A stretch of 64,000 nt of DNA. Source: Aestuariivivens sediminis (GTDB taxonomy: Bacteria > Bacteroidota > Bacteroidia > Flavobacteriales > Flavobacteriaceae). The notes under the pieces are model-generated. The model ran no database searches. It saw only the letters and a list, made by a program, of their open reading frames with translations, and had not been told where the DNA came from. Position numbers and translations under genes: made by a program. The stretch spans positions 1 to 64,000 of the forward strand of contig NZ_JAKMCP010000004.1 of assembly GCF_022662105.1 (NCBI RefSeq). Reading direction: 5' to 3'. Below are positions 37,378-45,768 of this stretch, piece by piece; within the stretch, counting starts at the first letter, position 1; each line of letters opens with the position of its first letter.

Positions 37378-38052
37378 ATGAAAACCATAATCACGTTATT
37401 AACCATGGTGATAACCACCGCGGTATTTACCCAAAATGAAATAGAAAAAGAAATAGGCGAGTTCACAGAGTTAAAAGTGTATGACCTTATAGAAGTAGAG
37501 ATGATGAAGTCTAATAAAAATAAGGTTATTATTACCGGAGAAAATACAGATGATGTTGTAGTGAATAACAAAAACGGAAAGCTTAAAATTAAAATGAGTC
37601 TTGAGGAAATTTTTGATGGTGCTAAAACCAAAGTAGTGCTCTATTATTCAGATGTCGATGTTATTGATGTCAATGAAGGGGCGACCGTCCATTCTAAGGA
37701 CATTATAAACCAATTTGAAGTGGATTTGAAGGCTCAGGAGGGCGGGTCAATACAGATACCTATAGATGTAAAATATGCCAATATTAAGGCGGTTACAGGT
37801 GGTATAATAAAAACTAATGGTAGCGCTGTTAACCAGAAGATAGCCTTGTTCACTGGAGGTGTTTACAAGGGAAGTGAATTGAAAACAGAGAAAACCGATG
37901 TGTCTATTAATGCGGCTGGTGAAGCATACGTAAATGCTTCAAAATTAGTGGATATAAAAATTCGAGCCGGTGGTGATGTATATGTTTATGGTGATCCCGA
38001 AACTATAAACGAGAGCAAGGTCCTGGGTGGCCGTGTGAAACGCATGGATTAA
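37378..38052 (+). CDS. DUF2807-like exported beta-solenoid protein
   Basis: 224 residues with a signal peptide (TIITLLTMVITTAVFTQ). The rest is short beta strands with repeating turns (VDVIDVNEGATVHSKD, GGIIKTNGSAV, AAGEAYVNAS) typical of the DUF2807 'auto-transporter adhesin head GIN' group common in Bacteroidetes. Function is unknown; an envelope or surface role is likely. It is followed closely by a perfect terminator and separated by it from the PUL regulator. Confidence 0.78.
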   Translation: MKTIITLLTMVITTAVFTQNEIEKEIGEFTELKVYDLIEVEMMKSNKNKVIITGENTDDVVVNNKNGKLKIKMSLEEIFDGAKTKVVLYYSDVDVIDVNEGATVHSKDIINQFEVDLKAQEGGSIQIPIDVKYANIKAVTGGIIKTNGSAVNQKIALFTGGVYKGSELKTEKTDVSINAAGEAYVNASKLVDIKIRAGGDVYVYGDPETINESKVLGGRVKRMD

Positions 38053-38073
38053 ACCAACAACTTGTAAAAAGAT

Positions 38074-38103
38074 AAAAAACCAATGCTAAGGCATTGGTTT
38101 TTT
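38074..38103. terminator. Terminator between the DUF2807-like gene and the regulator
   Basis: A perfect 13-bp stem (38074-38086, AAAAAACCAATGC, pairing with 38091-38103) has a TAAG loop. The A and T tracts in the stem make it usable in both directions. The first ATG of the downstream open frame (38083) lies inside this hairpin, so it cannot be the functional start of the regulator. Confidence 0.85.
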
Positions 38104-38155
38104 ACATTTAGTAACTATACAAGTGTAGCGTTAAACCTTATTTTTATTACTTTAG

Positions 38156-38165
38156 TACCACAACA
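38156..38165 (+). promoter_or_regulatory. Partial copy of the PUL element near the regulator start
   Basis: TACCACAACA is identical to the core of the 22-nt element at 41011-41032 and lies 19 bp before the proposed TTG start of the regulator. Only the 10-base core is shared, so this may be chance. If real it suggests autoregulation. Confidence 0.25.
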
Positions 38166-38184
38166 ACTTATAATTACTCAGAAT

Positions 38185-40989
38185 TTGAGATTTTTTTTTA
38201 TTTGCCCATTATTCTTTTGCATTAATGTAGTATTAAGCGCACAGGAGCACCCGCCCATTCAGGTTTATACGTCTAAAGATTATAAAGCCGAAACTCAAAA
38301 CTGGTCTATTTTTCAAGATGATCGTAATTATATCTATGTGGCTAATAATGAGGGATTACTGGAATTTAATGGTGCGGATTGGCACTTGTACCCGTCTCCC
38401 AATGAATCCATATTGCGATCTGTGCACGTTATAGATGGTTTAATTTATACGGGATGTAACGGTGATTTTGGATATTGGAAAAAGGATGAACAAGGGAAAC
38501 TGGATTATACCTCACTTGTTAAATCCTTGGATCTGCCTTTATTGGAAGATGAAGAATTTTGGAATATTATTAATGTGGAGGGCTATATATTGTTTCAATC
38601 CTTAAAGCGCATTTATATTTTTAACACCTTAAATGAGTCGTTCAAAATAATTGATTCGAATGCTATTATTTATAAAATTTTTGATGTTAACGGAAAAATC
38701 TATTATCAAAACACCAAGGAAGGTTTGTTCATAATCGATAAAGGGGAAATTAAATTAGTGTCCAATCATCCGATATTATTGGAAAATAGATTGGTAAATG
38801 TATTCCCTCAAAACAATAATCTATTACTCGAAACAGAAAATGATGGATTTTTTATTTGGGATGGACAGAAGCTCGACAAATGGGCCATACCGGCAAATAA
38901 TGCTCTGGAGAAATTAAGTGTTTTTAGGAGTATTAAGTTAAAAGATGGAAGTTATATGTTGGGGACACGGTCTAATGGAATTGTTCACCTGACGCAAGAT
39001 GGAGAGATTAACTTTCAAATCGATGTGGTTAACGGGCTTAGTAATAATACCGTGCATTGGATATTCGAGGATGCTGAACAGAACATTTGGTTAGCACTCG
39101 AAAATGGTATTAATTGTATCAACATGTCTTCACCATTTCATATTTATAAAGATGAAAAGGGAAAAATAGGGACCATATACACATCTATTCTTCATAACGG
39201 CAATATTTATGTGGGCACGAACCAGGGTTTGTTTTTTAAAGACTATAACTCGGACTCCGATTTTAATACTATTGAAACCATTCAAGAGGCGGTTTGGAGC
39301 CTAACGGAGATCGATGGCGTTCTATTTTGTGGACACGATACAGGAACTTCTATAGTCATTGACGGGACAACAAAAAAGGTGCAAGGCATAAACCAGGGCG
39401 CTTGGAATTTGAAAGCATTGCGAACGGATAAGAACTTAATATTACAAGGTAATTATAACGGACTGTATATTTTACACGAAGTAGCGGGTAATTGGGTATT
39501 GCGAAATAAAATAGAGGGCTTTGATCTGTCCAGTAGATTCTTTGAGTATTTCGATAATGAAATTTTTGTGAGTCATGAATATAAGGGCATTTTTAGAATT
39601 AAAACAGACAAGGATTTCAGAAGTGTAATTGAGGTCACCAAAGATTCCATTATAGACAGAGAACTACATTCAAGTTTAGTGGGTTTCAATAATGATTTAC
39701 TACTTGGATTTAAAGCGGGAGTTTTTAAATATGACACGAGTCAAAAGGCATTTATTAAAGATTCTGTGTTTAGTGAACTCTTCGAAGCCGATGAATATGC
39801 TTCCGGAAAACTTATTCCTGTCAAGGAATCAAATACCCTTTGGGCTTTTTCAAAAAGAAATTTAAACTATCTATCCTTAAGCAGTTTAAGTGGTTCACAA
39901 AGAATACATAGAATACCCTGGTCTAAGGCCCTTCCCAGGGGACTTACGGGGTATGAGAACGTGTCTTTTCTTAATGATAACAAATATTTGATTGGGACCT
40001 CATCAGGTTTTACCTTATTGGATTTAGACAAGATTAAGGATAAAACCTATACGATCGAAATAAATGGAGTTAGTGTGAGTACCTTAAAAGGAGAAATACA
40101 TGAGATTGTAGAGAAAGACCTTATTGGAGAATTTGACAATGAACTGAACAACTTTAGTTTTAATTTTAATGTTGTTGAATTCGATAAGTATTTAGATACC
40201 GAATACCAATATCAATTAATTGGGTTGCAAAATGAATGGAGTGAATGGACGAGCAATCCTATGACGACATTCGAAAACCTGCCTTATGGATCCTATACTT
40301 TTAAAGTAAGGGCGCGTATTGGCAATGTAATCACAGAGAATGAGGCCTCTTATAGTTTTTCAATTAATAGGCCATGGTTACTCTCCAACACCATGATTGG
40401 GGCATATGTCCTGTTCGTAATCTTATTTTCTATAATAATGCATCATATCTATAAAGGCTATTACAGAAAACAACGGGAACGCCTGTTATTAAGGACCAAA
40501 AGGGAACTGGAACTTAAGGAATTGGAGAATAAACAGCAACTTATGCGGTTTAATAACGATAAACTCAGACAGGATATTGAGAGCAAAAACAGGGAGTTGG
40601 GTATCTCTACCATGAGCCTTATCAAGAAAAATGAATTCCTAAATACGGTTAAAAAGGAATTGCAACATGTGGATGATCCCAAAAAACTCAAACGTGTTAT
40701 TAAAATTATTGATAATAACTTAAACAATACAGACGATTGGAATCTTTTTGAGGAGGCCTTTAATAATGCAGACAAGGATTTCCTAAAGAAAATGAAAGAA
40801 CAACATCCGTCATTAACATCCAATGATTTAAGGTTATGCGCTTATTTGCGTCTAAACCTATCCTCCAAGGAAATAGCGCCCCTATTAAATATCTCCCATA
40901 GAAGTGTTGAAGTGAAACGATATCGGCTCAGAAAAAAGCTCCAATTGGAACATGAGGCATCTCTTTCTGACTACATACTGGAAATTTAG
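38185..40989 (+). CDS. Membrane-spanning propeller/Y_Y_Y/LuxR transcriptional regulator
   Basis: 934 residues from the proposed TTG at 38185, which gives a clean signal peptide (RFFFICPLFFCINVVLSAQ). The frame opens at 38083, but that ATG is in a terminator. Extracytoplasmic beta-propeller repeats (NYIYVANNEGLLEFNG, TVHWIFEDAEQNIWLALENG) run to about residue 640. A Y_Y_Y domain (EYQYQLIGLQNEWSEW), one membrane helix (about 765-785), a coiled coil and a C-terminal LuxR-type helix-turn-helix (LSSKEIAPLLNISHRSVEVKR) follow. There is no histidine kinase, so it is a one-component sensor that likely binds glycan in the periplasm and activates the adjacent susC locus. Confidence 0.88.
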   Translation: MRFFFICPLFFCINVVLSAQEHPPIQVYTSKDYKAETQNWSIFQDDRNYIYVANNEGLLEFNGADWHLYPSPNESILRSVHVIDGLIYTGCNGDFGYWKKDEQGKLDYTSLVKSLDLPLLEDEEFWNIINVEGYILFQSLKRIYIFNTLNESFKIIDSNAIIYKIFDVNGKIYYQNTKEGLFIIDKGEIKLVSNHPILLENRLVNVFPQNNNLLLETENDGFFIWDGQKLDKWAIPANNALEKLSVFRSIKLKDGSYMLGTRSNGIVHLTQDGEINFQIDVVNGLSNNTVHWIFEDAEQNIWLALENGINCINMSSPFHIYKDEKGKIGTIYTSILHNGNIYVGTNQGLFFKDYNSDSDFNTIETIQEAVWSLTEIDGVLFCGHDTGTSIVIDGTTKKVQGINQGAWNLKALRTDKNLILQGNYNGLYILHEVAGNWVLRNKIEGFDLSSRFFEYFDNEIFVSHEYKGIFRIKTDKDFRSVIEVTKDSIIDRELHSSLVGFNNDLLLGFKAGVFKYDTSQKAFIKDSVFSELFEADEYASGKLIPVKESNTLWAFSKRNLNYLSLSSLSGSQRIHRIPWSKALPRGLTGYENVSFLNDNKYLIGTSSGFTLLDLDKIKDKTYTIEINGVSVSTLKGEIHEIVEKDLIGEFDNELNNFSFNFNVVEFDKYLDTEYQYQLIGLQNEWSEWTSNPMTTFENLPYGSYTFKVRARIGNVITENEASYSFSINRPWLLSNTMIGAYVLFVILFSIIMHHIYKGYYRKQRERLLLRTKRELELKELENKQQLMRFNNDKLRQDIESKNRELGISTMSLIKKNEFLNTVKKELQHVDDPKKLKRVIKIIDNNLNNTDDWNLFEEAFNNADKDFLKKMKEQHPSLTSNDLRLCAYLRLNLSSKEIAPLLNISHRSVEVKRYRLRKKLQLEHEASLSDYILEI

Positions 40990-41010
40990 GCCTATAAAAT
41001 ACCGTTATTT

Positions 41011-41032
41011 ACCTATACATTACCACAACATT
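41011..41032 (+). promoter_or_regulatory. Operator-like element upstream of susC
   Basis: 22 nt with core ATACATTACCAC, starting 250 bp before the susC ATG and just after the regulator gene. It matches 60285-60306 at 20 of 22 positions; the differences are T/C at position 4 and A/G at position 17. It is a candidate binding site for the LuxR-type regulator encoded immediately upstream. Confidence 0.55.
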
Positions 41033-41260
41033 AAATGATTTTAACATCGAATTCAGTTTTTTGAGTGCTACGGAATACATTAATTTTACTTAATTTATCA
41101 AAAAATTGTATATTGAATTTTAATTTTCTTAAAATGTATATGTTTTATTGAGGTTAAAATCTTTATTACTATAATTTTAAAAGTTATTTTCACCCACTTA
41201 AATATTGTTAAAACTTTAATTTTTAAAAACCACTTTTTTAATTAACTCAAACTAAACATT

Positions 41261-44242
41261 ATGAAAAACAAATTACTAAAAGAATTAACGCTCTTACTGT
41301 TTCTGTGTTTTGGAAGTAGTATTATCTTTGCTCAAACAGTAAAGGGTACCGTCTCTGACGCTTTAGGACCGGTACCTGGAGCCAATGTTTTAATTAAGGG
41401 TACTACTACCGGAACGGTTACTGATTTTGATGGAAATTTTGAAATTTCCGCAAATCAAGGAGATATAATCGTGGTATCCTATGTTGGTTATCTCACTCAA
41501 GAGCTTCCCTACACGGGACAAGAAACAATTAACATTACCTTACAGCAAGATGCGGCCTTACTTGATGAGGTTGTTGTAGTGGGTTATGGTAAAACAGTGA
41601 AAAAAGAAGATTTAACCGGCGCGGTTTCCGTAGTTGGAGTCAAGGACATAGAAAAATCACCATTAACTAACGTAGATCAAGCCTTACAGGGTAGAGCATC
41701 TGGTGTTCAAATAACTCAGAGTTCTGGAGCTCCGGGGGCAGGATTTAAGATTAGGGTAAGAGGTAGCAACTCCATTACGGGTAACAACTCACCTCTTGTC
41801 GTTGTGGATGGTCTTATTGATGTGGACATCAATTCTGTTAATCCTAGTGACATTGCATCTATAAGTGTTTTGAAAGACGCCAGTTCCTCAGCTATTTATG
41901 GAAATAGAGCCGCAAACGGTGTAATAATTATTACTACAAAAAAAGGTACAATTGGAAAGCCGATTATTGAATTTGGAACATACATGAGTTTTTCAGGACC
42001 CTCCGACCGCGTTGACTTACTTAGCGTCTCTGAGTTTATAGATTTTGCAAACTTCTTGAATGTAGGCCAGTCAGGCGTTGAATTAGCTGAGTTTAATACC
42101 CAGCAAAAAATAAGCGACAGAATTGCAAATTCTGTGGATTATCAGGATGCTGTTTTTAGATCAGCTGCTGTGGCCCAGAATTATCAGCTTTCCTTTAGAG
42201 GTGGTTCAGAAAATATGAACTATTTTATTTCTGGAAATTATTTTGATCAAGAAGGTGTTGCAATCAACACAAATTTTAAAAGATATGCTTTAAGAGCAAA
42301 TGTTAACTCCGATTTAACGGAAAAATTGACCTTGAACACGTCTATTAATTTGACGCGACAAGTAGGATTAAATAATGATCCTGGTTTTGGAGCGGATTTG
42401 GCATTAGGAGCAATTGGGTTCGATAAAACAACCCCGATTTTTGATGAAAACGGCAACTATAATCGACAAACGACCGTTACATCAGGAGTGCAAACATCGG
42501 TATTGACTAACCCTGTTTTTAGAGCGAATGAAAGTAATGGCACAAGTACCGTAAATAGAGTTCAGGCCAACGTATCGTTAAATTATAATTTATTGAAAAA
42601 TTTAGATTTTAATATTAGCGGAGGTATAAATTACGCCAATATTGCTGTTGCTACATTCACACCACCAGCAACAGATGCATTAAATATTGTAGCCAATCAG
42701 GAGGCGATTAATAACAATAATACGCAGTATGCCTTTAGGCTTAATTATAATAACACATTCAACGAGAAGCACAATATAGAGGCATCAGCTATTTATGAGG
42801 AAAGACAGAGTACAAGTACTAATTTTAATGCAAATGGATCTGGTTTTTTTACCGGAAGCACAGGGTTTGATAATTTAGGCTTGGCAGACACCCAAACTAT
42901 TGGAAGTGGAACTTCTGAACGTAACTTAAGATCTTTAATAGGTAGGGCCACTTATAATTTTGACTCTAGATATTTAGTTACTGCTTCTATTCGTTATGAT
43001 GAGTCTAGTGTATTTCTTAAAGATCAAGGAGGTGTTTTTCCATCATTTGCATTAGGATGGAATATAAATAATGAAGATTTCTTCGAATCCGAAACCATTA
43101 GTAATTTAAGACTCCGTGGCGGATGGGGACAAACCGGAAATGAACTTATAGGAACTAGTGATGCACTCAACTTATTGAGAAATAATCCTTGGCTTCCTTT
43201 TGGTGGAAATGGTGGCGGATATACTGCAATATTGCCAGGCACCAGACTTGCTAACCCTGACTTAACCTGGGAAACCACTACTCAGACAAATATCGGATTA
43301 GACTTAGGGATTTTAAATGATAGATTTAGCTTGTCCTTTGAATATTATGTAAAGAATACAGAAGATTTATTATTAACAAGGTTAGTTCCTCGATTTACAG
43401 GTAGGGTCGATCAGGTAGTAAATGCGGGTGAAGTTGAAAATAAAGGTTTTGATTTGACATTGTTTGGAAGAATCATACAAAACGACAATTTTAACTGGGA
43501 AATGAGCGCGAATATTTCGAGTAATAAGAATGAAGTTAAAAGTTTAATTGGGGGTGAAACAGAAATTTTCCCTGGCTTAGTGGCTGGGCCAAATATTCCA
43601 GTACCTACTATAGTACGAGTAGGTGAACCAATTGGGACATTCTATGGTTTTGTTTATGATGGTGTTGATCAAAATACCGGAGAGGCTATCTATGCAGACA
43701 CTGATGAACCTAATAATCAAGCTATTATTGGAGATGCAAACCCGGATTTTACTTATGGTATCAATAGTAACATGTCCTATAAAGGCTTTGATTTGAATAT
43801 ATTTATCCAAGGCGTTTCCGGTAATGATGTATATAATAGAGGAAGAGCACTCATACTGGGTCGTGATGGTCGAATTCCTTTTGGTACATCAGCAGAGTTA
43901 AGAAATACTTGGTCTGCATCAAATACATCTGGAACACTTCCTTCTTTGCTAGCAACTAATGTCCAGAATGAATCTTCCGAATTTATTGAAGATGGGTCAT
44001 TTTTAAGACTTAAAAACATATCTTTAGGATATACATTAAGAGACGTTAACGCTCTTAACACTATTGGAGCGGAATCTCTGAGACTATATGTAAGTGCACA
44101 AAACTTATTTACGATTACCGATTATTCTGGTTTGGACCCAGAAGTTAATAACGGAGGGCAAGACGACAGACTTGCTGGCGTGGATATAGGGGCATTACCT
44201 ACTCCAAAAACATTTACTTTAGGTTTAAACTTAAAATTTTAA
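41261..44242 (+). CDS. susC: SusC-like TonB-dependent outer-membrane transporter
   Basis: 993 residues. Signal peptide ending SSIIFAQ, then a carboxypeptidase-regulatory-like domain (about 27-105), a Plug domain (about 115-230, with SPLVVVDGLID and SAIYGNRAANGVIIITTKKG), and a 22-strand barrel ending TFTLGLNLKF. With SusD it imports oligosaccharides across the outer membrane, energised by TonB. There is no N-terminal secretin/STN domain, so anti-sigma signalling is not expected. This fits control by the upstream one-component regulator. Confidence 0.95.
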   Translation: MKNKLLKELTLLLFLCFGSSIIFAQTVKGTVSDALGPVPGANVLIKGTTTGTVTDFDGNFEISANQGDIIVVSYVGYLTQELPYTGQETINITLQQDAALLDEVVVVGYGKTVKKEDLTGAVSVVGVKDIEKSPLTNVDQALQGRASGVQITQSSGAPGAGFKIRVRGSNSITGNNSPLVVVDGLIDVDINSVNPSDIASISVLKDASSSAIYGNRAANGVIIITTKKGTIGKPIIEFGTYMSFSGPSDRVDLLSVSEFIDFANFLNVGQSGVELAEFNTQQKISDRIANSVDYQDAVFRSAAVAQNYQLSFRGGSENMNYFISGNYFDQEGVAINTNFKRYALRANVNSDLTEKLTLNTSINLTRQVGLNNDPGFGADLALGAIGFDKTTPIFDENGNYNRQTTVTSGVQTSVLTNPVFRANESNGTSTVNRVQANVSLNYNLLKNLDFNISGGINYANIAVATFTPPATDALNIVANQEAINNNNTQYAFRLNYNNTFNEKHNIEASAIYEERQSTSTNFNANGSGFFTGSTGFDNLGLADTQTIGSGTSERNLRSLIGRATYNFDSRYLVTASIRYDESSVFLKDQGGVFPSFALGWNINNEDFFESETISNLRLRGGWGQTGNELIGTSDALNLLRNNPWLPFGGNGGGYTAILPGTRLANPDLTWETTTQTNIGLDLGILNDRFSLSFEYYVKNTEDLLLTRLVPRFTGRVDQVVNAGEVENKGFDLTLFGRIIQNDNFNWEMSANISSNKNEVKSLIGGETEIFPGLVAGPNIPVPTIVRVGEPIGTFYGFVYDGVDQNTGEAIYADTDEPNNQAIIGDANPDFTYGINSNMSYKGFDLNIFIQGVSGNDVYNRGRALILGRDGRIPFGTSAELRNTWSASNTSGTLPSLLATNVQNESSEFIEDGSFLRLKNISLGYTLRDVNALNTIGAESLRLYVSAQNLFTITDYSGLDPEVNNGGQDDRLAGVDIGALPTPKTFTLGLNLKF

Positions 44243-44246
44243 AAAA

Positions 44247-45677
44247 ATGAAAATGAAAAAACAATTAACAAAATCTATAAGAAAAATAGTGTATCTATCT
44301 GTTCTTATAGTAAGCTTTATTTCTTGTGATGATCTCCCAGTAGACACAAAAGGAGAACTGGCGGCAGAACAATTTTACAGTAGTGTTGCCGATATTGAAT
44401 CTGGAACTTTGGGAGTGTATTCCGTTCTTTTGGACAAATTATTTGCCAACAGTGAAAATTACTGTCACTTTTGGGCTGCAGATGATAGAACTGCGGTTAC
44501 AGGATCAAATAAAACTTTTTATTTAGAGTTTGACCAAATGGTACCTTTAGCAACGAATGCATGGCAAACTAATGGTTGGAATCAATTGTGGGAAATAATA
44601 GGCGCGGCGAACACATTTTTAGATAATGAAGAGCAAATGCGTTCTTTCGTTGAAGGAGAGGATTTAGAACTTTTGGAACGATCTTTAGGAGAGGTTCATT
44701 ATTTACGTGGATTGATATACTTTGAGTTGGTAAGAACTTGGGGTACAGTGCCGTTAATAACATCTCAAGCGGATATTACTGGGCAAGAGCCACTGGCTAC
44801 TTTTGACGCGATTTACGCTTTAATTATTGACGATTTAAAGTATGCCAAAAATAATTTAGGGCCAACATCCGTTAACGGTACCTACAGAGCCAATAAATGG
44901 TGGGCGCAGTCATTATTAGCTAACGTATATTTAACAAGTGCAGGTTTTCCATTAAAGAAGACAGAAAATTATGCATTAGCAGCAGCTGAGGCTAAACAGG
45001 TTATTGACAACGGTCCATATGATTTAGAAGAAGAATACGGCGGTATTATGGGCAAGCGAGAAAACAATCTTAGCGAAAATGGCAACACAGAAGCTATTAT
45101 AGCCTTTCCCGCTTTCGTTCCTTTAGATGGCTGGAGTGCTGGAAACTACCAGGCTGAGGCTATCTTATTTGGTGATAAGGTCGTAGAAAAAACGTTTTAT
45201 GCAGAGTTCCCTGAAGGCGTTCGTAAAGATTTCACTTTTGATAATGTCGGTGGCGTTATTCAGTATTCTAAAGAAAAGTTTGGTGAACAAGATTTTGGAA
45301 GTGTAAACAAAGATATTAATTACCTCCGCTATCCTGAATTGTTATTGATTTATGCTGAAGCTCAAATTAGAGCGACTGGAAATAATTCTGACTCAAGCGC
45401 CCTTACCGCTCTGAATGCGGTAAGAGAAAGAGCCGATTTGCTTCCTCTAACTTCAGCTACTTGGGAAGATGTTGTTTGGGAAAAGGCTTGGGAATTAGCC
45501 GGAGAATGGACAAGATGGTATGATATAATAAGAACCGAGACATTGGATGAGGTTAATGCCATTCGTTCATCAGAGGAGCCAGCTCAATTAAGTTCAAGTC
45601 CAACACTTACAGAATCATTTCCATGGAGCCCAATTCCAGCAAATGATGTAAATATTAATCCAAATTTGGCAAAATAA
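44247..45677 (+). CDS. susD: SusD/RagB-like glycan-binding lipoprotein
   Basis: 476 residues. Lipobox IVSFISC with Cys27, followed by the SusD architecture (DDLPVDTKGELAAEQFY, EVHYLRGLIYFELVRTWGTVPL, INYLRYPELLLIYAEAQIRA near the C-terminal part). It is a surface lipoprotein that lids the SusC barrel and captures substrate. It starts 4 bp after susC and is followed by a hairpin that may attenuate downstream expression. Confidence 0.95.
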   Translation: MKMKKQLTKSIRKIVYLSVLIVSFISCDDLPVDTKGELAAEQFYSSVADIESGTLGVYSVLLDKLFANSENYCHFWAADDRTAVTGSNKTFYLEFDQMVPLATNAWQTNGWNQLWEIIGAANTFLDNEEQMRSFVEGEDLELLERSLGEVHYLRGLIYFELVRTWGTVPLITSQADITGQEPLATFDAIYALIIDDLKYAKNNLGPTSVNGTYRANKWWAQSLLANVYLTSAGFPLKKTENYALAAAEAKQVIDNGPYDLEEEYGGIMGKRENNLSENGNTEAIIAFPAFVPLDGWSAGNYQAEAILFGDKVVEKTFYAEFPEGVRKDFTFDNVGGVIQYSKEKFGEQDFGSVNKDINYLRYPELLLIYAEAQIRATGNNSDSSALTALNAVRERADLLPLTSATWEDVVWEKAWELAGEWTRWYDIIRTETLDEVNAIRSSEEPAQLSSSPTLTESFPWSPIPANDVNINPNLAK

Positions 45678-45704
45678 ATAAGTTCTAATTTTTATTTATT
45701 TAGA

Positions 45705-45747
45705 AACCTTCATCTTATTTATTCGAATAGGCTGAAGGTTTTTTTAA
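45705..45747 (+). terminator. Terminator or attenuator after susD
   Basis: AACCTTCA (45705-45712) pairs with TGAAGGTT (45733-45740), followed by a T run. A partly self-complementary TATTCGAATA sits in the loop. It lies between susD and the FG-GAP gene and probably reduces, perhaps does not abolish, read-through. Confidence 0.65.
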
Positions 45748-45768
45748 TGGTTTAAATAAATATTGCAA

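Noticed and set aside
38083-38184. ATG at 38083 as start of the regulator
   Set aside because: It lies inside a perfect terminator hairpin (38074-38103), and the 34 extra residues are not typical of a signal peptide. The TTG at 38185 is preferred.
45461-45745. Possible tRNA from TTCGAAT-like T-arm matches near 45721
   Set aside because: No acceptor or anticodon stems could be built; the match belongs to the loop of the susD terminator.
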